Positions 8,789-16,936 of a stretch of 64,000 nt of DNA are shown here, one piece after another. Origin of the DNA: Mesorhizobium sp. CU3 (GTDB taxonomy: Bacteria > Pseudomonadota > Alphaproteobacteria > Rhizobiales > Rhizobiaceae); assembly GCF_006442965.1 (NCBI RefSeq), contig NZ_VFWX01000009.1, forward strand, positions 217,870 through 281,869, written 5' to 3'. Under the pieces are notes generated by a model that searched no databases, was not told where the DNA came from, and saw only the letters and a list, made by a program, of their open reading frames with translations. A program made the position numbers and the translations under genes. Numbering within the stretch: the first letter of the stretch is position 1; each line of letters begins with the position of its first letter.

Positions 8789-10876
8789 ATGGCGATCAGC
8801 GAAACACTCGCGCCCGGCGCGGTAGCCAAGAACGGCCGCGACGTCTTCTTCGCGCTCGGCATCGTCGTCATCCTGGCGGTGCTGTTCCTGCCGATCCCGG
8901 CTTTCCTCATCGATATCGGGCTGGCCTTCTCGATCGCACTCTCGGTGCTGATCCTGATGGTGGCGCTGTGGATCCAGCGGCCGCTGGATTTTTCGTCCTT
9001 CCCGACCGTGCTGCTGATCGCCACGATGCTCAGGCTATCGCTCAACATCGCCACAACGCGCATGATCCTGTCGCACGGCAATGAAGGCACGCATGCCGCC
9101 GGCTATGTCATTTCGGGCTTCTCCAAGCTGGTGATGTCGAGCGACTTCGTCATCGGCCTCATCGTCTTCATGATCCTGATCGTGGTGAACTTCATCGTCA
9201 TCACCAAGGGCGCCACCCGTATCGCCGAAGTCGGCGCCCGCTTCACCCTCGACGCCATCCCCGGCAAGCAGATGTCGATCGATGCCGACCTTTCCGCCGG
9301 CATGATCGATGAGAAGACCGCGCAGCTGCGCCGCCGCGAGCTGGAAGAGGAATCCTCCTTCTTCGGCTCGATGGACGGCGCCTCGAAATTCGTGCGCGGC
9401 GACGCCATCGCCGGCCTCATCATCACCGCCATCAACATCGTCGGCGGCATCGCCATCGGCTACCTGCGCCACGGCATGGGCCTCGGCCAGGCGGCCGACG
9501 TCTTCATCAAGCTGTCGGTCGGCGACGGCCTCGTCACCCAGATTCCGGCCCTCATCGTCTCGCTCGCCGCCGGCATGCTCGTCTCCAAGGGCGGCACGCG
9601 CGGCTCGGCCAACCAGGCGATATTCGGACAGCTCGGCGCGCATCCGCGCGCGCTCTATGTCGCCGCCTCGCTGCTCGTCATCCTCGGCCTGATGCCCGGC
9701 CTGCCGCTCTTCCCCTTCTTCGCGCTGGCCGGCGGCATGGCCGGCCTCGGCTACATCATCCCGCTGCGCCAGAGCCGCGAACGCGCCGCCGCCGAAGCCG
9801 TGAAGACCAAGGAGAAGGCCAACAAGGTCGAGGAGGAGAAGAACTCGGTCAAGGCTTCGCTGGTCACCGCAGAGATCGAGCTTCTGATCGGCAAGCAGCT
9901 CTCGACCAGGCTTCTGGTCGCGCATCAGGAACTGGCCTTCCGCATGTCGAAGATGCGCAAGAAATTCGCCCAGCAATACGGCTTCGTCGTGCCCGAAATC
10001 CGCGTCGCCGACGACTTCGCCATCCCGCCGAAAAGCTACCAGATCAAGGTCCATGGCACGGTGGTGGCCGAATACCAGATGCGCGTCGGCGAGGTCATGG
10101 TGCTGCTCGGCACGCGCGGCGTGCCGGAGATCCCCGGCGAGGAGATCCGCGAGCCGGCCTTCGGCATGCGCGCCTATTCGGTGCTCGAAACCTTCACCGA
10201 GGATCTGAAGCGCGAGAACTTCACCTTCGCCGACAACATGTCGGTGCTTCTCACCCACCTCTCCGAGGTCATCCGCAACAACCTGCCGCAGCTTCTGTCC
10301 TACAAGGACATGAAGGCGCTGATCGAGCGGCTCGACCCGGAATACCGCAAGCTCGCCGACGAGATTTGCACATCGCACATCTCCTATCCCGGGCTGCAGG
10401 CGGTGCTGAAGCTCTTGCTTGCCGAGCGCGTCTCGATCCGCAACCTGCATCTCATCATCGAGGCCATCGCCGAGATCGCGCCGCATGTGCGCAGGACAGA
10501 GCAGATCGTCGAGCATGTCCGCATCCGCATGGCGCAGCAGATCTGCGGCGATCTTTCCGAAGGCGGCATGCTCAAGGTGCTGCGCCTCGGCAACCGCTGG
10601 GACCTCGCCTTCCACCAGAGCCTCAAGCGCGATGCCAAGGGCGAGGTGCGGGAGTTCGACATCGACCCGCGCCAACTCGAGGAGTTCGGTCAGGACGCCA
10701 CCAAGGCGATCCGCAAGCATCTCGAGGCCGGCGAGCGCTTCGTGCTGGTCACCGCGCCCGACGCGCGCCCCTATGTGCGCATGATCATCGAGCGGCTGTT
10801 CACCACGCTGCCGGTGCTGAGTCATGTCGAGATCGCCAAGGGCGTCGAGATCAAGGTGCTCGGGACGATCTCGTGA
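8789..10876 (+). CDS. flhA: Flagellar type III export gate protein FlhA
   Basis: A 695-residue protein with the full FlhA layout: eight N-terminal membrane helices (from [20 protein letters not shown]), the FHIPEP-family signature [13 protein letters not shown], the cytoplasmic linker, and the C-terminal FlhA-C ring domain (from about residue 340) ending [19 protein letters not shown]. It forms the export gate nonamer that accepts flagellar substrates and uses proton motive force. Start at ATG 8789 has GAGG six bases upstream. The stop overlaps the fliR start by 4 bases, so the two are translationally coupled. Confidence 0.97.
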   Translation: MAISETLAPGAVAKNGRDVFFALGIVVILAVLFLPIPAFLIDIGLAFSIALSVLILMVALWIQRPLDFSSFPTVLLIATMLRLSLNIATTRMILSHGNEGTHAAGYVISGFSKLVMSSDFVIGLIVFMILIVVNFIVITKGATRIAEVGARFTLDAIPGKQMSIDADLSAGMIDEKTAQLRRRELEEESSFFGSMDGASKFVRGDAIAGLIITAINIVGGIAIGYLRHGMGLGQAADVFIKLSVGDGLVTQIPALIVSLAAGMLVSKGGTRGSANQAIFGQLGAHPRALYVAASLLVILGLMPGLPLFPFFALAGGMAGLGYIIPLRQSRERAAAEAVKTKEKANKVEEEKNSVKASLVTAEIELLIGKQLSTRLLVAHQELAFRMSKMRKKFAQQYGFVVPEIRVADDFAIPPKSYQIKVHGTVVAEYQMRVGEVMVLLGTRGVPEIPGEEIREPAFGMRAYSVLETFTEDLKRENFTFADNMSVLLTHLSEVIRNNLPQLLSYKDMKALIERLDPEYRKLADEICTSHISYPGLQAVLKLLLAERVSIRNLHLIIEAIAEIAPHVRRTEQIVEHVRIRMAQQICGDLSEGGMLKVLRLGNRWDLAFHQSLKRDAKGEVREFDIDPRQLEEFGQDATKAIRKHLEAGERFVLVTAPDARPYVRMIIERLFTTLPVLSHVEIAKGVEIKVLGTIS

Positions 10877-11625
10877 ACGCGCTCTCGCAGGGCGTCGTCA
10901 TCGCCGCCCTCCTCGCCTTCTGCCGCATCGGCGCCTGCTTCATGCTGATGCCCGGCCTGTCGAGCGCCCGCGTGCCGCTGCAAGTCCGCCTGTTCGTCTC
11001 GCTCGCCGCGACCGGGGGCCTGCTCGCCTTTCTGTGGGACAAGATCTTTCCCTATGTCGACCCTCGCCCGCAGGTGCTGGCGCCGATGATCATTTCCGAG
11101 CTTCTGGTCGGTGGGCTGATCGGCGCCATGACCAGGCTCTATATGGAAGCGCTGCGCTTCATGGGTTCGGCGATGGCGATGCTGATTGGCTATGGCGGCT
11201 CGGGCGGCCCGGCGATCGAGGAGCCGGAGCCGCAGGCGGCCCTTGCCGCCATCATCTCGTTCTCGGCGCTGCTTTTGCTCTTCGTCTTCGACTTCGACCA
11301 CGAGATCATCCGGGCGCTCGTCGCCTCCTACAATGTCGCGCCGGTCAACGTCTTCTTCAATCCGCAGGCCGCTCTCGTCGACCTCACCGACACGGTGTCG
11401 GACGCCTTCTTCCTGGTCATCCGGCTGGGCAGCCCCTTTGTCGCCTACGCCATCCTGGTCAATCTGACGATCGGCTTCGTCAACAAGCTGACGCCGCAGA
11501 TCCCGATCTATTTCATCTCGCTGCCCTTCGTCATCGCCGGCGGCCTGATCATCTTCTATTTCGCCATCGGCACGCTGCTGTCGCTGTTCGTTGACGGTTT
11601 CGTCGACCTCACCTTGGCAAGATAG
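10873..11625 (+). CDS. fliR: Flagellar export gate protein FliR
   Basis: A 250-residue integral membrane protein that starts with GTG inside the flhA stop (GTGA overlap). It has six or so hydrophobic helices, the FliR features [25 protein letters not shown] and [22 protein letters not shown], and the usual length (about 250-260). FliR sits with FliP and FliQ in the export gate. fliP and fliQ are not in this window, as expected in rhizobia where flagellar genes are spread over one large cluster. Confidence 0.95.
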   Translation: MNALSQGVVIAALLAFCRIGACFMLMPGLSSARVPLQVRLFVSLAATGGLLAFLWDKIFPYVDPRPQVLAPMIISELLVGGLIGAMTRLYMEALRFMGSAMAMLIGYGGSGGPAIEEPEPQAALAAIISFSALLLLFVFDFDHEIIRALVASYNVAPVNVFFNPQAALVDLTDTVSDAFFLVIRLGSPFVAYAILVNLTIGFVNKLTPQIPIYFISLPFVIAGGLIIFYFAIGTLLSLFVDGFVDLTLAR

Positions 11626-11631
11626 CCCATC

Positions 11632-12018
11632 ATGACCGCGCGCAAGGATCGTCTTAAGAAGCTGGTCAACGTTCAGGAGCAGTTGAAAGCCCTGCATGAG
11701 ACCCGCCATGCCGGCTTCCTAGCGGCCGCCACCAAGGCGGAAGCGGAAGCCAGGGATCTGATCGAACATTTCGACACCGAGAGCTCGATGGGTGGGCTCT
11801 TTCCGGAGATCTATCATCGCCGCATCACCGGCGCGCTGGAGCGCCGGAAACAGAACCTGGAAAGCGCAAGCCAGGAAGCGAAGCTGGTCGCCACCGCGAC
11901 GGTGCGCACCAACATGATCGAGCGCGCCTACAGGGATGTCCGCCGCCGCGACGAACGCGAACGCTCCGACCGCGAGCGGCTGGACCTCATCACCCAGAAG
12001 CGCCAGCAGGATGATTAG
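11632..12018 (+). CDS. Small coiled-coil flagellar protein (FliJ-like)
   Basis: A 128-residue highly charged, almost wholly helical protein (KDRLKKLVNVQEQLKALHETRHAGFL ... RRRDERERSDRERL) with no signal peptide or membrane segment. It lies 6 bases after fliR in the same operon. Its size, heptad-like pattern and position resemble FliJ, the coiled-coil stalk that links the FliI ATPase to FlhA, but sequence similarity in such short coils is weak. The call rests on context. Confidence 0.6.
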   Translation: MTARKDRLKKLVNVQEQLKALHETRHAGFLAAATKAEAEARDLIEHFDTESSMGGLFPEIYHRRITGALERRKQNLESASQEAKLVATATVRTNMIERAYRDVRRRDERERSDRERLDLITQKRQQDD

Positions 12019-12056
12019 CGGGCGGGATGCCCCAAAAGTGCCGGACGGCTCAGTCG

Positions 12057-12644
12057 TCAGCCGCCCGTTGCGGTCGTCTGGACAGGCTTGGCGGCGCCGA
12101 TGCGCTCCCAGCGCTTGCCGTTTCCTTGCGCCTGCCGGGCGAAATAGCTGTAGGGCGTGCTGGACCAGTCACGAACGGAACTCGTCAGATTGTCGAGCAC
12201 CAGGTCGCCCTGGCTGGTGCGGACCGTCAGCACCGTGTGCCCTTCGCCGTGATAGCTTGCCACGGTCAACAGCAGCGCCGCCGCCGGCCATCCGCGCTTC
12301 ATCAGTTCAAGCTTCTTCAGGATCGCGATGTCCTCACAATCGCCGGAGCTTGTCGGCACACGCCAGTCGTCGTCCTTGCCAACGGTGGCGCGATCGCTGA
12401 GCTCCGTGATCCGCGCATTGACCGCGCGATTGACCTGATTCAACTGCGCGCTGCGCTCGGGCTTCAGTGTAACGACCTTCGTTGCGCCCGCCGTGCTGCA
12501 CAGACCTGGCTGATGGCTGCAGAAGGCGTAGAAGGCGGGCGGCGCGAACGCTTTGCCCTTGGTTTCCATGGTCGTGCCGGCCTGGGCGGCAAATGGGCTG
12601 GCGAACGACAGCAGAAATGCGATCAGCGCGATGTCGCGTTTCAC
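12057..12644 (-). CDS. Transglutaminase-like cysteine peptidase (BTLCP family), exported
   Basis: A 195-residue protein. The GTG at 12644 gives a clean signal peptide (KRDIALIAFLLSFASPFAAQA) and has GGAG nine bases upstream. The mature part carries the BTLCP (DUF920) triad: Cys in GDCEDIAILKK, His in GEGHTVLTV and Asp in LVLDNL. In rhizobia and pseudomonads this family (LapG-like proteases) can cleave surface adhesins, but many members have no known target. No c-di-GMP receptor gene is nearby. It converges on the fliJ-like gene with a 38-base gap. Confidence 0.82.
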   Translation of the reverse strand: MKRDIALIAFLLSFASPFAAQAGTTMETKGKAFAPPAFYAFCSHQPGLCSTAGATKVVTLKPERSAQLNQVNRAVNARITELSDRATVGKDDDWRVPTSSGDCEDIAILKKLELMKRGWPAAALLLTVASYHGEGHTVLTVRTSQGDLVLDNLTSSVRDWSSTPYSYFARQAQGNGKRWERIGAAKPVQTTATGG

Positions 12645-13287
12645 AACAAACGTCTCCGGTGCGTGGCTTTCGAGGATGCGGGGGGGCAAGTTAATGAGCG
12701 GTTTCTAAAATGCTCAATTTGGCCAACACCGTGGCGCCGTCGTTAACATATCAAGACTTCATAAAATAAGACTTGAAGCGATGCCGACGCGGCGAAAGAC
12801 CGGCGACGCCAGGCTGTTGCAGCCGCGTGGCTTGCTTAATGCATGTCGCGCCGTTTTGCGGCAACGACATGCATGAAACAAACACCTAAAGCGCGTCGCC
12901 TGAATCCGTTTCAGCGCGACGCGCTTTAGACATTCGCCGCGCTTCGCGAGGCTTTCAACGCAAAATACCACGTTTGAACACGCTCTTCCCCTGTCGGTTA
13001 CAACGCTCGCTAAAACGCGGCGTCTCTAAACCTGCCGCCATGTCGATCGCGGCGGACAACAGGCGGTACATTCCGCTCCACCGCGAGGCGACGGGCAATC
13101 CGGCTGCCGAGAGGCAGCCGATCCGAAAAGCGCGCGGCGACTCCCAAGACGATCGCGCGCTGGACCGGTGCTGCAAAGGCAGCGTTTGGCGGATTTTGCC
13201 TAAGTGCATGAAAAAGCGGCCTTATCAACGCGATGCGGGGCATGGCGTCGGGCCTGAAGTCAACCTTTGGAAATATGGAGAATTGAA
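12645..13287. other. Long intergenic region with repeats and a hairpin, no convincing gene
   Basis: 643 bases between the cysteine peptidase start and the small secreted protein. It holds the repeat at 12839-12928 and a perfect 8-base hairpin (CGGCTGCC at 13101-13108, GAGA loop, GGCAGCCG at 13113-13120). Short frames on both strands have no ribosome site or recognisable protein character. The AT-rich stretch at 12700-12775 could hold the peptidase promoter; I could not define boxes. Confidence 0.5.
12839..12928. repeat. Composite rhizobial palindromic repeat (family B plus AAAGCGC palindrome)
   Basis: Two nested elements. First, ATGCATGTCG at 12839-12848 is inverted as CGACATGCAT at 12865-12874 (perfect 10-base arms). 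Second, TAAAGCGCGTCGC at 12887-12899 is inverted as GCGACGCGCTTTA at 12916-12928 (perfect 13-base arms). The first part is shared with 45489-45537 and, in degraded form, 33031-33073. The layout matches the short intergenic mosaic-type repeats common in Rhizobium and Mesorhizobium genomes. Confidence 0.8.
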
Positions 13288-13521
13288 ATGAAGACGATTA
13301 TTCTTGCCTCTATTGCGCTTCTGTCTGTCTCGGGCGCGGCTTTTGCCGGCAGCGACAATTTCGGCTCGGACTACGTCCCCGGTGCCGGCAGCTATCCGGG
13401 CACGGGTCACCACGCGATGCTCGACATGAGCACCACCAACAGCATCGGCAAGGCCGCGGGCGAAAACTCGACCGTCGACAAGCCGGCGCCGGGCTACGGC
13501 CAGGGCATCTGGGGCCGTTGA
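13288..13521 (+). CDS. Small secreted protein of unknown function (possibly DUF680-like)
   Basis: A 77-residue protein with a typical signal peptide (MKTIILASIALLSVSGAAFA, cleavage after AFA) and a short Gly/Ser-rich mature part (GSDNFGSDYVPGAGSYPG ... GQGIWGR). Start at ATG 13288 is preceded by GGAG. Tiny exported proteins beginning GSDN/GSDHYGS after a signal peptide form the DUF680 group reported from Mesorhizobium; the resemblance is from memory and is not certain. No enzymatic motif is present. The gene stands alone between repeat elements. Confidence 0.72.
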   Translation: MKTIILASIALLSVSGAAFAGSDNFGSDYVPGAGSYPGTGHHAMLDMSTTNSIGKAAGENSTVDKPAPGYGQGIWGR

Positions 13522-13528
13522 TGGCTGG

Positions 13529-13574
13529 AGCAATTCCAGGAAAAGTGTGAAGCGCTTTTCTGTTCGGAATTGCT
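13529..13574. repeat. Family A palindromic repeat, copy 1
   Basis: A 46-base element bounded by AGCAATTCC and its perfect inverse GGAATTGCT, with an inner AGGAAAAGTG...CTTTTCTG palindrome. A close copy lies at 16068-16112. It sits 8 bases after the stop of the small secreted protein and could form a hairpin in the transcript. Confidence 0.82.
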
Positions 13575-13588
13575 AAAGGCAAAAGCAT

Positions 13589-13627
13589 AGAGCGGTCCGC
13601 CGTGTCCGTGAAACGGGGGACCGCTCT
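13589..13627 (+). terminator. Hairpin downstream of the small secreted protein
   Basis: AGAGCGGTCC at 13589-13598 pairs perfectly with GGACCGCTCT at 13618-13627 across a 19-base loop. There is no U-run after it, so it is a hairpin rather than a proven intrinsic terminator. Confidence 0.4.
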
Positions 13628-13958
13628 GGCCGGCCTATACGCTCGACACGCGACTTCCGGGCGGCGGATTCTCTTGCCGCCCGGAATCGAGAGAAATCCG
13701 CAAGCGGAATTTGTTCCGCGATATCGACCCGTGGACCGAACCGGCGAGGCACTGCGCACGCCATATGTCGGTCATGTCGAGCGGCTATCATGCGGGCATG
13801 CGCGGCGCGTTAAGACCACCGCAACCGGGCTGCGCCGGATAGCCAGCCGGGTCGCCGAGAGGCGTTCCTCCCACCGCAAGCCTGCCTCCCACCGCAAGCC
13901 TGCCACAAGCTTGCTGGTTCATTGTGCGGGCACCAAAACCGGCAAAGGGCGGACTTTC
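13628..13958. other. Intergenic region before the flgJ-like gene, with a small tandem duplication
   Basis: 331 bases. They contain an 18-base unit (CCTCCCACCGCAAGCCTG) repeated twice in tandem at 13867-13902. The frame of the flgJ-like gene stays open through this stretch, but the Arg/Thr-rich translation shows no protein character, so I treat it as non-coding. Confidence 0.5.
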
Positions 13959-14528
13959 TTGGCTATTTCTCCTCCCAGCGACATCGTCATGGACGTTGCC
14001 CGCGCAGCGGAGCCGGCCGATGTCGACGCGGCCCGGGCCGCACTCGCCAGACGCGCGAACGGCGTCTCGGCGCCATTCTCGGTTGATCCATCCGCCACGG
14101 TCGATGCCGGTTCTGTGCTGTCGCGTGCGGCGGCCGACAAGGCGGAAGCCACCAATCCGGCAAAAAAATTCCAGCGCTTCGAGGCGATGGTCCTGACGAC
14201 CTTCATCCAGAACATGATGCCCAAGGATACCGAAGGCGTTTACGGCCAGGGACTGGCCGGCGACATGTGGAAGTCGCAGTTGGCCGAGAAGGTAGCCGAC
14301 GTCATGGCCGCCCATGGCGGCATCGGCATCGCGAAATCGATGCTTGCCGATCACTATCTCGACGGCAAGCGCAAGGTGCCGGTCGGGCCGGTCGGCGGCG
14401 GACCGCAGAAAACCGAGATCGACCAGCAGACGCGGCTCTCGACCTCGATGGTCGAACAGCTTGAACGCAAGGCCGCGCGAGCGATGACCGGCGACGACAC
14501 AACCATAAAAACAGATATCAAGATCTAG
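13959..14528 (+). CDS. Flagellar rod-binding protein (FlgJ N-domain-like)
   Basis: A 189-residue protein whose core KKFQRFEAMVLTTFIQNMMPKD ... GQGLAGDMWKSQLAEKVADVMA is the rod-binding domain found at the N-terminus of FlgJ. The muramidase half of gamma-proteobacterial FlgJ is absent, as is usual in rhizobia. The domain caps or chaperones rod subunits during rod assembly in the periplasm. Start: TTG at 13959 with AAAGGG ten bases upstream; the alternative ATG at 13989 gives 179 residues. It forms an operon with the next two genes (gaps of 8 and 31 bases). Confidence 0.85.
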   Translation: MAISPPSDIVMDVARAAEPADVDAARAALARRANGVSAPFSVDPSATVDAGSVLSRAAADKAEATNPAKKFQRFEAMVLTTFIQNMMPKDTEGVYGQGLAGDMWKSQLAEKVADVMAAHGGIGIAKSMLADHYLDGKRKVPVGPVGGGPQKTEIDQQTRLSTSMVEQLERKAARAMTGDDTTIKTDIKI

Positions 14529-14536
14529 GGACCTAC

Positions 14537-14959
14537 ATGGCCGACCAAAACGACCTTCCCAATCTGCTTGCACCGGCAACCGCGACGGAGGCGCCGGCCG
14601 CGTCCTTGCGGCCCGGCAATCTCGCCGCCATCATCGGCCGTATCGAAGAAGTGGTGGATGAGGAAACCGCCGGCATCCGCAGCGGGACCGGTTACGACCT
14701 CAAGTCCTCGAACGCGCGCAAAAGCCGTTATCTCTATGAGCTGAACCGGGCGCTCAAGGGCGCCAACGAGATCGAATTCCTTCAGCAGCACCGCGAAGGC
14801 CTGCTGCGGCTGCGTCAGAAGTTGGCGAAGAACGAGGCGGCGATCCTTGCCCATCTCAACGCCGTCAACGAGGTCGCAATGCTTTTGAAGAACGCTATCC
14901 AGCGCGCAGAGGCCGACGGCACCTATTCGGCGGGCGAATTCGGAATGGCCCGGGCCTGA
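14537..14959 (+). CDS. Putative flagellar export chaperone (FlgN-like)
   Basis: A 140-residue soluble, mostly helical protein (RPGNLAAIIGRIEEVVDEETAGI ... LRQKLAKNEAAILAHLNAVNEVAMLLKNAI). The pattern of a helical pair with a long C-terminal coil and its place 8 bases after the rod-binding gene fit the FlgN chaperone group that escorts hook-associated proteins FlgK and FlgL. The sequence alone gives only a moderate call; a flagellar role is well supported by the operon. Confidence 0.65.
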   Translation: MADQNDLPNLLAPATATEAPAASLRPGNLAAIIGRIEEVVDEETAGIRSGTGYDLKSSNARKSRYLYELNRALKGANEIEFLQQHREGLLRLRQKLAKNEAAILAHLNAVNEVAMLLKNAIQRAEADGTYSAGEFGMARA

Positions 14960-14990
14960 TTACGATGATTGAGGCGCAAGGACAGACCTG

Positions 14991-15530
14991 TTGATCAAGT
15001 TCATCGCCGCCGCGCTGTGGATCTGCGCCGTCACGCTCGGCGCGGTGTTCTATTCCTTCCAGGCGGCAGGCCAGCGCGGCGTCGGCGAACCGCCGAAGCC
15101 GATGCTGGGCGGTCTCGACTACGTCAAGTCCGACATGATCTCGGTGCCGCTGCTGCGCGACGGCAAGATCGACGGCTATTTCCTCACCAAGCTGGTCTAC
15201 ACGGTCGAGCCGGCCGAGATAAAGAAGCTGTCGATCCCGGCGCAGGCGCTGATGACCGACCAAGTCTATTCCTATCTCTACACCAACCCGCAGATCGACT
15301 TCACCAAGAAGGAATCGATCGATCTCGACGCCTTCCGCAATTCGATCCGCGACACCATCAACACCCGCGTCGGCGTCGACCTGGTGCATGACGTGCTGGT
15401 CGACCAGGTCAACTTCCTGTCCAAGGACGAGATCCGCGACAATGCGCTGCGCCGCCGCAAGGACTCCGGCGAAACCGCGGAAGCGATGACCAAGCCGTTC
15501 CAGTCGGCACCGGCGGCGCCGGCGCATTGA
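14991..15530 (+). CDS. Membrane-anchored flagellar-cluster protein (FliL-like pattern)
   Basis: A 179-residue protein with one N-terminal membrane helix (IKFIAAALWICAVTLGAVFYSF), a conserved extracytoplasmic domain and a Pro/Ala-rich tail. The order of a mid-domain strand pattern (YFLTKLVYTVEP), then LDAFRNSIRDTINTRVGVDLVHDVLVDQVNFL resembles FliL, the stator-associated flagellar protein, in which short C-terminal helices end in a pore-facing strand. A true fliL is expected elsewhere in the cluster, so this may be a paralogue. Start is TTG at 14991 with AAGGA upstream. Confidence 0.6.
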   Translation: MIKFIAAALWICAVTLGAVFYSFQAAGQRGVGEPPKPMLGGLDYVKSDMISVPLLRDGKIDGYFLTKLVYTVEPAEIKKLSIPAQALMTDQVYSYLYTNPQIDFTKKESIDLDAFRNSIRDTINTRVGVDLVHDVLVDQVNFLSKDEIRDNALRRRKDSGETAEAMTKPFQSAPAAPAH

Positions 15531-15726
15531 CTGCCTGACCAAGGTCCGGCGCGATCCTCTGAACTTTTCCCGTAAAGCGATATGACGCAGCGGCACCGCG
15601 TTGACGTTAACGTCAACTAGAAGCTATATGCCCGGTGACCTGTGACCGCGCGCCTGCGCGGCATACCCTCGCCCAGCGGCTTCAAGAAGCCGGTTGGCGT
15701 CAACGCAACCAACGAGGAGAACCGCC

Positions 15727-16011
15727 ATGGGCGTTCAGGAGATTGCCGACAAGATCAAGTCGCGCGTGGCAAGCGCGGGCTTCGAGCATTCCGTCAAGTT
15801 CGACACCGGCAGCGACGGCGTCATCGTCATCGACGGCGCGACCGTCTCGACCACCGACGCGCCGACCGACTGCACCGTCAAGCTTTCGCTCGACGACCTC
15901 GATTCGCTGATCGCCGGCGACCTCAACCCCACCATGGCCTTCATGGCCGGAAAGCTGAAGGTCGAGGGCGACATGACCGTCGCCATGGCGCTAAGCCAGT
16001 TGCTCGGCTGA
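15727..16011 (+). CDS. Small SCP2 sterol-binding-domain protein
   Basis: A 94-residue protein: VQEIADKIKSRVASAGFEHSVKFD, VIVIDGATVSTTDAPTDCTVKLSLDDLDSLIAGDLNPTMAFMAGKLKVEGDM is a compact SCP2 domain, a hydrophobic-tunnel fold that carries lipids or acyl compounds. Start at ATG 15727 with GAGGAGAA upstream; an ATG at 15694 is in frame but lacks a site. A clear terminator follows, so it is a single-gene transcript. Ligand unknown. Confidence 0.85.
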   Translation: MGVQEIADKIKSRVASAGFEHSVKFDTGSDGVIVIDGATVSTTDAPTDCTVKLSLDDLDSLIAGDLNPTMAFMAGKLKVEGDMTVAMALSQLLG

Positions 16012-16027
16012 TCATTCGCAAGACACG

Positions 16028-16056
16028 ACGCCGCCCGTCGGGCGGCGTTGTTTTTT
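16028..16056 (+). terminator. Intrinsic terminator after the SCP2 gene
   Basis: ACGCCGCCC at 16028-16036 pairs with GGGCGGCGT at 16040-16048 around a GTC loop and is followed by a T-rich tract ending in six T (16051-16056). It starts 16 bases after the SCP2 stop. Confidence 0.88.
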
Positions 16057-16067
16057 GTCGAACCCAG

Positions 16068-16112
16068 AGCAATTCCAGGAAAAGTGCATGGCGGTTTTCC
16101 GTCCGGAATTGC
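16068..16112. repeat. Family A palindromic repeat, copy 2
   Basis: A 45-base element bounded by AGCAATTCC and GGAATTGC (inverse), with the same inner AGGAAAAGTG / GGTTTTCC arrangement as the copy at 13529-13574. It lies in the gap between two converging genes. Confidence 0.8.
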
Positions 16113-16127
16113 GTGAAAACAGAGACT

Positions 16128-16835
16128 TCAGGCGACAAAGCCCAGCGCCGGCGCCTTGATCTTGCGGCCGGCGGCCTTGATCGTGCCCTTGGCGCCGTCC
16201 AGCGCGCCATTCTTCAGCTCCAGCGCCAGCAGCCGGTGCCGTTCGTAAGGACCAGGCATGGCAAGCGAACCGGTGCGATCGGCCGAGAAGCCGAACCGCC
16301 CGTAGTAGGGCGCATCGCCGACGAGCACGATCGCACCATGGCCGAGCCGCGCCGCTTCGGCGATCGCATGCCGCATCAGCGCCGAGCCGATGCCGCCGCT
16401 CTTCATTCCCGGTTCGACCGCGAGCGGGCCGAGCAGCAGCGCCGCGGGGCCGTCTTCACCCAGCCGCACATCCCACAGCCGCACGGTGCCGACGACCGCG
16501 CCTGTTAGATCGCGCGCGATAAAGGCCAGGCCTTCCGAAGGCCGGCGGCCGCGCCGCAGCTTCTCGGACGACTTCTTCCGGCGGTTCGGCCCCATGGCGC
16601 GGTCAAGCAGGATTTCGCGCGCAATGATGTCATCCGCGATTTCGGCAACGATCGTCGCCGCCCGTACGGCCCCCTCGTCCGGCGCGCCGCGCGAGCCAGC
16701 CTGTGCCCGGAGGGCAAGGGAGGGCGCCAGCGCCGCAATCGGGCTCTTCTCCCCCACGGAGAAAAGCTCAGCCGCCGGTCCGGACGAGGGGGTAATTTCG
16801 GTGGCCGTGACGGCCGATTTGATCAGGTATTCCAT
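16128..16835 (-). CDS. GNAT N-acetyltransferase with in-frame palindromic repeat near the N-terminus
   Basis: A 235-residue GNAT-fold protein. The acetyl-CoA region is LLLGPLAVEPGMKSGGIGSALMRHAIAEA with the family's Q/RxxGxG/A-like loop at SGGIGSAL, and the domain extends through GDAPYYGRFGF. Acceptor substrate is unknown; the wording GRFGF is common to YhbS/Eis-like relatives. Residues 15-56 come from a 123-base palindromic repeat inserted in frame (see 16670-16792), so the protein is about 42 residues longer than it would be without the insert. The genes on both sides face differently and it appears to be monocistronic. Confidence 0.85.
   Translation of the reverse strand: MEYLIKSAVTATEITPSSGPAAELFSVGEKSPIAALAPSLALRAQAGSRGAPDEGAVRAATIVAEIADDIIAREILLDRAMGPNRRKKSSEKLRRGRRPSEGLAFIARDLTGAVVGTVRLWDVRLGEDGPAALLLGPLAVEPGMKSGGIGSALMRHAIAEAARLGHGAIVLVGDAPYYGRFGFSADRTGSLAMPGPYERHRLLALELKNGALDGAKGTIKAAGRKIKAPALGFVA
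16670..16792. repeat. Palindromic repeat inserted inside the GNAT coding sequence
   Basis: The perfect 13-base inverted ends CCCCCTCGTCCGG (16670-16682) and CCGGACGAGGGGG (16780-16792) enclose a 97-base core with a central TTCTCCCCCACGGAGAA palindrome. Length is 123 bases = 41 codons, so the reading frame is kept. The style (CCCCTC...CTTCTCC...GAGGGG) is that of a palindromic repeat widespread in Mesorhizobium intergenic DNA; that statement is from memory. Confidence 0.75.
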
Positions 16836-16882
16836 GTCCGCGATCCTTCACGAGCGGAGATCTGTTCCACAAGCGAGCCGAG

Positions 16883-16904
16883 GCGGGCGATCCTGATCGC
16901 CCGC
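16883..16904 (-). terminator. Strong hairpin downstream of the decarboxylase gene
   Basis: GCGGGCGATC at 16883-16892 pairs perfectly with GATCGCCCGC at 16895-16904. It lies 33 bases downstream of the decarboxylase stop on the minus strand. No U-run follows, so factor-independent termination is uncertain; it may stabilise the mRNA end. Confidence 0.5.
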
Positions 16905-16936
16905 GCCGGATGATCTGGCCAGCTCTGACGAGCCGG

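Noticed and set aside
9035..10825. A 596-codon frame opposite flhA
   Set aside because: Antisense shadow; flhA on the plus strand is certain by its full set of signatures.
12974..13291. A 105-codon plus-strand frame upstream of the small secreted protein
   Set aside because: No ribosome site, no protein-like composition, and it runs over a hairpin and the ribosome site of the next gene.
13602..13958. Upstream extension of the flgJ-like frame
   Set aside because: The stretch contains a tandem repeat and no protein character; a TTG with AAAGGG site at 13959 is a better start.
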